A DNA stretch of 64,000 nucleotides from Desulfovibrio desulfuricans (GTDB lineage Bacteria; Desulfobacterota; Desulfovibrionia; Desulfovibrionales; Desulfovibrionaceae): the NCBI RefSeq assembly GCF_004801255.1, contig NZ_CP036295.1, forward strand, positions 62,001-126,000, read 5' to 3'. Shown piece after piece: positions 59,633 to 64,000 of the stretch. Every line of letters starts with the position of its first letter. The stretch's first letter is position 1. Below the pieces are notes generated by a model. The model was not told where the DNA came from. It worked only from the letters and a program-made list of their open reading frames with translations, and made no database searches. A program made the translations under genes and the position numbers.

Positions 59633-59697
59633 AAGCAGGGCTTTTTGCTCCAGTCGAGTACCATTGGCGTACACTCCCTGCGCAAAAAGCCCTGCTT
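59633..59697 (+). repeat. Conserved stem-loop element, copy 2
   Basis: AAGCAGGGCTTTTTGC (59633-59648) and GCAAAAAGCCCTGCTT (59682-59697) form a perfect 16-pair stem. The 33-base loop holds GTCGAGTACC...GGCGTACACTCCCTGC. It lies 77 bases after ribB and is followed by a short T-tract. GCTGAC (59621) and GTCAGC (59703) can extend the stem. Confidence 0.7.
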
Positions 59698-59801
59698 TTC
59701 TCGTCAGCGAACAAAATCCATCGCGCGGGAAGTCAAGGAGTCGGCTTTCTGGACGCAAAGCGACCCTTCCTCACAAGGCGCAGGAAGTCTGGTCTTCATG
59801 T

Positions 59802-59844
59802 AAAACAATAGCCCGGTTCATCATCTGAACCGGGCTATTGTTTT
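59802..59844. terminator. Bidirectional terminator, perfect 19-pair stem
   Basis: AAAACAATAGCCCGGTTCA pairs perfectly with its complement around a 5-base loop. T-runs exist on both strands; it separates ribB from the convergent acetyltransferase gene. Confidence 0.9.
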
Positions 59845-59860
59845 AATGGCGCTGTCGCGA

Positions 59861-60493
59861 TTAGCCGAAGTATTCGTGGGGAGACTCGAGGACTTGAGTA
59901 AAGAGCTTATAAAATTCAGCCAGATGTATTCCGTCAATGAAGCTGTGGAGCGCTTCGATTGACACGGTGATGTTGCCTGAGGAATCAATTTTGCCAAAAA
60001 GGAATCTGGGTACAGTGTCGACCCAAGGGTCTCCCCACGGGTTGGTTGCTGACAGTATGGGGATATCTGGCACGCAGCTAAAGTAGATTAGGCTCTGGGC
60101 GTCGCCGCCCTCGGGATAAAGGGTTGGGGCCTGGTCGGCAACCGTCCGTGCCGCGGTGATGTTGCTGCTGAATGCCGAAAATTTTTTATCAAATTTTGCG
60201 ACGCAATTGCAGTGCAGCGCTCTGCCCTTGGGGATGTAGGTAAACGCTGCATCAATGCTGTCAAATTCCGCAGGGCGCAGATTAACGATTCTTTGTCTGA
60301 AGCCAGCGACGCTATTGGCGGCGAGCATGGCGGCAAAATAGATGCAATCTGTAAATCTAAAGCCATGCTGCTTTTTTACTACGCATAATTGGGCAACATT
60401 TGCCGAAAAAGAAACACTGAAGCACGGATTTTTACGAGACTGAAAAAAATTAAAGTGTTCATTTCTTTCCCACGAATCATCAAGGTATTTCAT
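59861..60493 (-). CDS. Chloramphenicol acetyltransferase-like protein
   Basis: The 210-residue protein matches the CatA fold. The N-terminal segment is FSVSFSANVAQL. FTDCIYFAAMLAANSVAGFRQRI corresponds to the family helix before RxRI. The catalytic motif is HSFIDGIH (His183, Asp187; the family form is HHxxxDGxH, the first His here replaced by Leu). AGGA precedes the ATG. Base composition is clearly AT-richer than neighbouring genes, which suggests lateral transfer. Whether it inactivates chloramphenicol or acetylates something else cannot be told; many relatives are inactive toward the drug. Confidence 0.82.
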   Translation of the reverse strand: MKYLDDSWERNEHFNFFQSRKNPCFSVSFSANVAQLCVVKKQHGFRFTDCIYFAAMLAANSVAGFRQRIVNLRPAEFDSIDAAFTYIPKGRALHCNCVAKFDKKFSAFSSNITAARTVADQAPTLYPEGGDAQSLIYFSCVPDIPILSATNPWGDPWVDTVPRFLFGKIDSSGNITVSIEALHSFIDGIHLAEFYKLFTQVLESPHEYFG

Positions 60494-60638
60494 AATGAAT
60501 CCTGGTGCGTCGCTGTTTTTTTAAACAAGGATGCACATTGCCTGACATCTCAGGATAATCATTGCAGACTATCGGCTGCGGTCTGACGCTGGCACGGCTG
60601 CAAGTGTTGGGTAAATTCTTTTCAGGTGCTTAATATCG

Positions 60639-62879
60639 CTACTCAACCGGCGCGAGGCGTTGGGCCAGCCTGGTATAGCGCTTGCGGGTCTTGTTGTTGT
60701 TTACGGCCATTTTAAGGGCGCGGGATTCGCCCACGAGGATGACCAGCTGCTTGCCGCGCGTAACGCCCGTGTAGAGGAGGTTGCGCTGCAGCAGCACATA
60801 GTGCTGCATCATGATGGGTATGACCACGGCGGGGTATTCCGACCCCTGCGATTTATGGATGGAGATGGCGTAGGCGGGCGCTATTTCGTCCAGTTCGTCA
60901 AATTCGTAGGGCACGACGCGCTCGTCAAAGGTGATGCTGAGAGTGCGCTCGTGCACGTCCATAAAGCTGATGCGGCCCATGTCGCCGTTAAAAACGTCCT
61001 TGTCGTAGTTGTTGCGTATCTGCATGACCTTGTCGTGCAGGCGAAAGCAACGGTCGCCACGGCGCACTTCTATGCCGTGGGGGTTCAGGGCTTCCTGCAG
61101 GCAGGCGTTCATGCGGCCGGCGCCCACAGCGCCCTTGTGCATGGGCGTAAGCACCTGAATATCGTCTACGGGGTCAAGGTTGAAGCGGCGCGGAATGTGG
61201 TTGCGCACCAGGTCCACAATAAGCTCGGCGGCTTTTTCGGCGTCGTTCTGGTGGATAAAGTAAAAGTCCGAGAGCCGTTCCTTGCTCGATTCCAGCGAGG
61301 GAATTTCGCCCCGGTTGATGAGGTGGGCGTTGCAGATGATTTCGCTTTCCGCTGACTGGCGGAAGATTTCGGTCAGCTCGACAACGGGCACAACGCCGGA
61401 GCTGATGATGTCCGAAAGCACGTTGCCGGGGCCCACCGAGGGCAGCTGGTGCACGTCGCCCACGAGCACAAGGGTAGCGCCCAGCGGCACGGCCTTGAGC
61501 AGGTGGTAAAAAAGCAGGGTGTCCATCATGGAGGCTTCGTCCACCACCAGCAGGCCGCAGGCGAGGGGGTTGTCCTCGTTGCGGGCAAAGCCGTCTTCCT
61601 TGGGGCTGTATTCGAGCAGGCGGTGGATTGTGCGCGACTCGCGGCCCGATGTTTCGGACATGCGCTTGGCGGCGCGGCCTGTAGGCGCTGCCAGCAATAT
61701 GCGGGCGCGCACCTCGCCAAAAAGCTTGATGATGGCGTTGATGATGGTTGTCTTGCCCGTGCCGGGGCCGCCGGTAAGCACCATCAGCTTGCTGCGGGCG
61801 GCGGTGCGCACGGCTTCGAGTTGCTCGGGCGCGAGCGAGATGTTGAGCTCGCCCACCACCTTGTCCACCAGGGCGTCAGGCTTTTCAAAACGCACGGATT
61901 TGGGCGAGCGCAAAAGACGCTGGATGTAGAAAGCGGTCTTGGATTCGCAATGGTGGTAGCGGCGCAGGTAAACGCCCGTTTCGCCTGAGGCGTCGGGCAT
62001 GTCCAGCTCTTCGCGTACGATGCGCTCGTCGCTTTCAAGGGCCGCGAGGGCGTCCTCCACCAGGGCTTCGTCCACGCCCAGCTGAGCGCAGACGGCCTCG
62101 GTCAGTTCGGCCTGCGGCAGGTAGACGTTGCCGTCGTCGGTGGACTTTTGCAGCACGTAGAGCGTGCCCGCCTGAATGCGCAGGGGGTTGTCGTGCTCAA
62201 AACCGAGCTTGGCGGCGGCCGCGTCGGCGGTGACAAAGCCGATGCCGTGGATGTCCATGGCGAGGCGATAGGGGTTTTCGCGCACGATGGCGAGGGCCTC
62301 AGCCCCGTAGGCGCGATAGATGCGTACGGCGTAGGCCGGAGTAATGCCGTGGGGCTGCAAAAAGAGCAGCAGATCGCGCATGCCCCGGTGTTCCGCCCAC
62401 GAAGTGCGGATGCGGTCAAGGCTCTTGCTGCCTACGCCGCGTACCTTGAGCAGGCGTTCGGGCTCCTCGTCGAGGATGCGGATGGTGTCTGTGCCAAACG
62501 TTTCGACAATGCGTCCGGCCATCTCTTCGCCAACGCCCTTGATGAGCCCTGAGGCGAGATAAAGGCGAAGTCCCTCGCTGGTGGCGGGGAGAATTTCTTC
62601 GGAGTTCTGAAACTCGATCTGACGGCCAAACCGGGGGTTGTTGACCCAGCGCCCGGAAATTTTGAGCTGTACGCCAGCCTGGGGGCTGACCATATGCCCG
62701 ATGCACGAAACCGGGTCGCGCGGGCGGGTAAGGCCCGCGTTGCCGCCGCCGCTGCTGACGCTGGCGGGCAGTAGGCGCAGTACGGTGTAGCCGTTTTCTT
62801 CGTTGTGAAAAACGACGCGCTCAACAGTGCCTGTAAGTTCAACGGCGTCAGGATGCTGCAAAAGGGGCAGGTTGTTCAT
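60639..62879 (-). CDS. recD2: RecD2-type ATP-dependent DNA helicase
   Basis: The ATG at 62879 overlaps the stop of the upstream gene (ATGA). The 746-residue protein is a superfamily 1B 5'-3' helicase. It has an N-terminal OB-like domain (ELTGTVERVVF), tandem helix-hairpin-helix motifs (GLIKGVGEEMAGRIV, KVRGVGSKSLDRI) that mark RecD2 and are missing in RecBCD-type RecD, Walker A GGPGTGKT (370-377), VVDEASMMD and QVLTPMHKGAVG, and a C-terminal HKSQGSEYPAVV motif. It acts in DNA repair without RecBC. Confidence 0.94.
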   Translation of the reverse strand: MNNLPLLQHPDAVELTGTVERVVFHNEENGYTVLRLLPASVSSGGGNAGLTRPRDPVSCIGHMVSPQAGVQLKISGRWVNNPRFGRQIEFQNSEEILPATSEGLRLYLASGLIKGVGEEMAGRIVETFGTDTIRILDEEPERLLKVRGVGSKSLDRIRTSWAEHRGMRDLLLFLQPHGITPAYAVRIYRAYGAEALAIVRENPYRLAMDIHGIGFVTADAAAAKLGFEHDNPLRIQAGTLYVLQKSTDDGNVYLPQAELTEAVCAQLGVDEALVEDALAALESDERIVREELDMPDASGETGVYLRRYHHCESKTAFYIQRLLRSPKSVRFEKPDALVDKVVGELNISLAPEQLEAVRTAARSKLMVLTGGPGTGKTTIINAIIKLFGEVRARILLAAPTGRAAKRMSETSGRESRTIHRLLEYSPKEDGFARNEDNPLACGLLVVDEASMMDTLLFYHLLKAVPLGATLVLVGDVHQLPSVGPGNVLSDIISSGVVPVVELTEIFRQSAESEIICNAHLINRGEIPSLESSKERLSDFYFIHQNDAEKAAELIVDLVRNHIPRRFNLDPVDDIQVLTPMHKGAVGAGRMNACLQEALNPHGIEVRRGDRCFRLHDKVMQIRNNYDKDVFNGDMGRISFMDVHERTLSITFDERVVPYEFDELDEIAPAYAISIHKSQGSEYPAVVIPIMMQHYVLLQRNLLYTGVTRGKQLVILVGESRALKMAVNNNKTRKRYTRLAQRLAPVE

Positions 62880-63187
62880 GGGCGCGGATTGCTCTTGTTG
62901 GCGGGGCTTGCGGCGGCCTTGCGCTGGCGCGACCACCAGAACCAGTTGCACTGTTCGTACGGCAGCTGGGGGTTTTGGGCCTGGGCCACGGCGCAGCAAA
63001 ACACGTCCAGGCAGCATATATCAACGGCTTGCCCCTTGATGCGGCACAGGTCGTTGTACAGGGCCTGCGGGTCGCGGCGGGCCAGGTCGCGCACATCTGC
63101 AACCCCAAGCAGGCGCAGGTCTTCAAGTGTGGCCGGGCCTACGGAGCGCAGCGCGCCAAGCGGGCGGGCGTCCGTATTTTTGTTCAC
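62876..63187 (-). CDS. Cdd1-like helix-hairpin-helix protein
   Basis: GTG start at 63187 overlapping the aroC stop (GTGA), and a stop overlapping recD2. The 103-residue protein has a helix-hairpin-helix core (LRSVGPATLEDLRLLGVADVRDL), then DPQALYNDLCRIKGQAVD and a Cys-rich CCLDVFCCAV stretch. The overall pattern is that of the Cdd1 (pathogenicity locus / mitomycin resistance) family of small DNA-binding-like proteins. Function unproven; coupling with a repair helicase fits a DNA role. Confidence 0.8.
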   Translation of the reverse strand: MNKNTDARPLGALRSVGPATLEDLRLLGVADVRDLARRDPQALYNDLCRIKGQAVDICCLDVFCCAVAQAQNPQLPYEQCNWFWWSRQRKAAASPANKSNPRP

Positions 63188-64000
63188 AGGCCAAGCCCCA
63201 TGCGTTGCTGCAGCAGCAGGGCGTCGGCCAGCGCCAGGGCCGTCATGGCTTCCATCACCGGCACAACGCGCGGTATGGCCGCAAGGTCGTGCCGTCCGCC
63301 AATGAGTACGGAGGCTGCGTTGCCCTCTTTGTCCACGGTTTGCTGGGTGACGGCAATGGAGGCGATGGGTTTGACGGCGGCGTGCATGACAATGGTCTGC
63401 CCGCTGGAGATGCCGCCCAGTATGCCGCCCGCGTGGTTGGAGGCAAAGGCGGCCTTGCCGGGCTGCGGCGGATCTGCGGGCAGCAGCGGGTCGTTGTTTT
63501 GCGAGCCGTGCAGTTTGGCCGCGCCAAAGCCCTCGCCGACGGAAAATCCCTTGACCGCGCCAATGCTCATGATGGCGTGGGCCAGCACGGCCTCGAGCTT
63601 GTCAAAAACGGGTTCGCCAAGGCCTGCGGGCACATTGCGGGCCTCGATGCGCACAATGCCGCCCAGGGTGTCGCCAGCCTTGCGGGCGGCCAGCACCACC
63701 TGGTCCCACAGCTGGGGCATGGCCTCGGTTGCGGCGCAATAGGGGCGGTTGCGGGCGTTTTCCAGATCAAGGGAGGCCCAGTCCTGCACGGCTGTGCCGC
63801 CCAGCTCCACGCAGGCAGCCAGGATCTTTACGCCGCGCCGTTCAAGTATCTTGCGGGCAATAACGCCGCCAGCCACGCGGGCGGCGGTTTCGCGACCGGA
63901 GGAGCGGCCCCCGCCCCGGTGGTCCCGTATGCCGTTGTATTTCTGAAAATAGCCCCAGTCCGCATGCCCTGGGCGAAAGATTTCGGCCAGATTGCCGTAG
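63184..64000 (-). CDS. aroC: Chorismate synthase, C-terminal part
   Basis: The frame is open at the window edge, so about 272 C-terminal residues are seen and the 5' end is missing. Motifs: GHADWGYFQKYN, DHRGGGRSSGRETAARVAGG, the FMN-phosphate region VKGFSVGEGF, HAGGILGGISSGQ and GRHDLAAIPRVVPVMEAM. Chorismate synthase makes chorismate from EPSP with reduced FMN. The stop overlaps the Cdd1-like gene by 4 bases, placing aroC first in a coupled aroC / Cdd1-like / recD2 operon. Confidence 0.95.
   Translation of the reverse strand, partial: YGNLAEIFRPGHADWGYFQKYNGIRDHRGGGRSSGRETAARVAGGVIARKILERRGVKILAACVELGGTAVQDWASLDLENARNRPYCAATEAMPQLWDQVVLAARKAGDTLGGIVRIEARNVPAGLGEPVFDKLEAVLAHAIMSIGAVKGFSVGEGFGAAKLHGSQNNDPLLPADPPQPGKAAFASNHAGGILGGISSGQTIVMHAAVKPIASIAVTQQTVDKEGNAASVLIGGRHDLAAIPRVVPVMEAMTALALADALLLQQRMGLGL

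Noticed and set aside
60494-60638. TGGCACG near 60591 as a sigma-54 promoter
   Set aside because: The minus-12 element TTGC is not present at the required distance.

Overview
The window is chromosomal DNA of a sulfate-reducing deltaproteobacterium of the Desulfovibrio type. The strongest evidence is a complete dsrA-dsrB-dsrD dissimilatory sulfite reductase set whose siroheme and ferredoxin cysteines sit where they do in known Desulfovibrio enzymes. Supporting signs are an L-lactate permease, a short-Q-loop cytochrome bd oxidase, a split ATP synthase operon with two b-type subunits (b and b'), and high-GC coding sequence broken by a few clearly AT-richer inserts. No prophage, insertion sequence, CRISPR array, rRNA or tRNA could be recognised.

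Layout. 1-5.1 kb: the 5' part of a large FAD-linked oxidase gene (cut by the window edge), an orphan membrane protein, and cydAB. 5.4-11.5 kb: htpG, motAB and an AsmA-like protein. 11.7-21.7 kb: cobQ, a DMT exporter, a large hybrid histidine kinase overlapping a family 8 glycosyltransferase, cheW behind a sigma-28-like promoter, and a DegT aminotransferase / GtrA / family 2 glycosyltransferase set. 21.8-28.4 kb: lactate permease, Kup potassium transporter, a small lipoprotein, lepA and an AT-rich orphan gene. 28.5-34.5 kb: atp genes in the order b', b, delta, alpha, gamma, beta, epsilon; the a and c subunits are not here. 34.9-37.7 kb: a glycosyltransferase with an extra Rossmann-like tail, shikimate kinase and an M24 peptidase. 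37.9-44.5 kb: pyrK, pyrD, a GNAT protein, a nucleotide-sugar-epimerase-like protein, an ABC-F ATPase and a Nudix hydrolase. 44.8-51.7 kb: a CHASE4-PAS-GGDEF-EAL protein and a second envelope glycan locus (phosphoglycosyltransferase, GT4, WbpP-like epimerase). 51.9-57.2 kb: a three-gene operon ending in rlpA, divergent from dsrABD. 57.7-60.5 kb: an AMMECR1 protein, an FMN riboswitch with ribB, and a chloramphenicol-acetyltransferase-like gene in AT-rich sequence. 60.6-64 kb: recD2, a Cdd1-like helix-hairpin-helix protein and aroC (cut by the window edge).

How the genes fit together. Lactate uptake, sulfite reduction and ATP synthase are parts of the organism's lactate/sulfate energy metabolism, with cytochrome bd as oxygen defence. 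Motility and signalling genes (motAB, cheW, hybrid kinase, c-di-GMP enzyme) alternate with two glycan loci, suggesting co-regulated surface modification. Many neighbours are translationally coupled by 4-base ATGA/GTGA/TTGA overlaps.

The most unusual non-coding observation is a pair of stem-loop elements, 2.4 kb apart, downstream of dsrD and ribB. They share an almost identical loop core (GTCGAGTACC ... CGTACACTCCCTGC), while the outer stems differ in sequence but are each perfectly paired, which looks like a conserved structured element.
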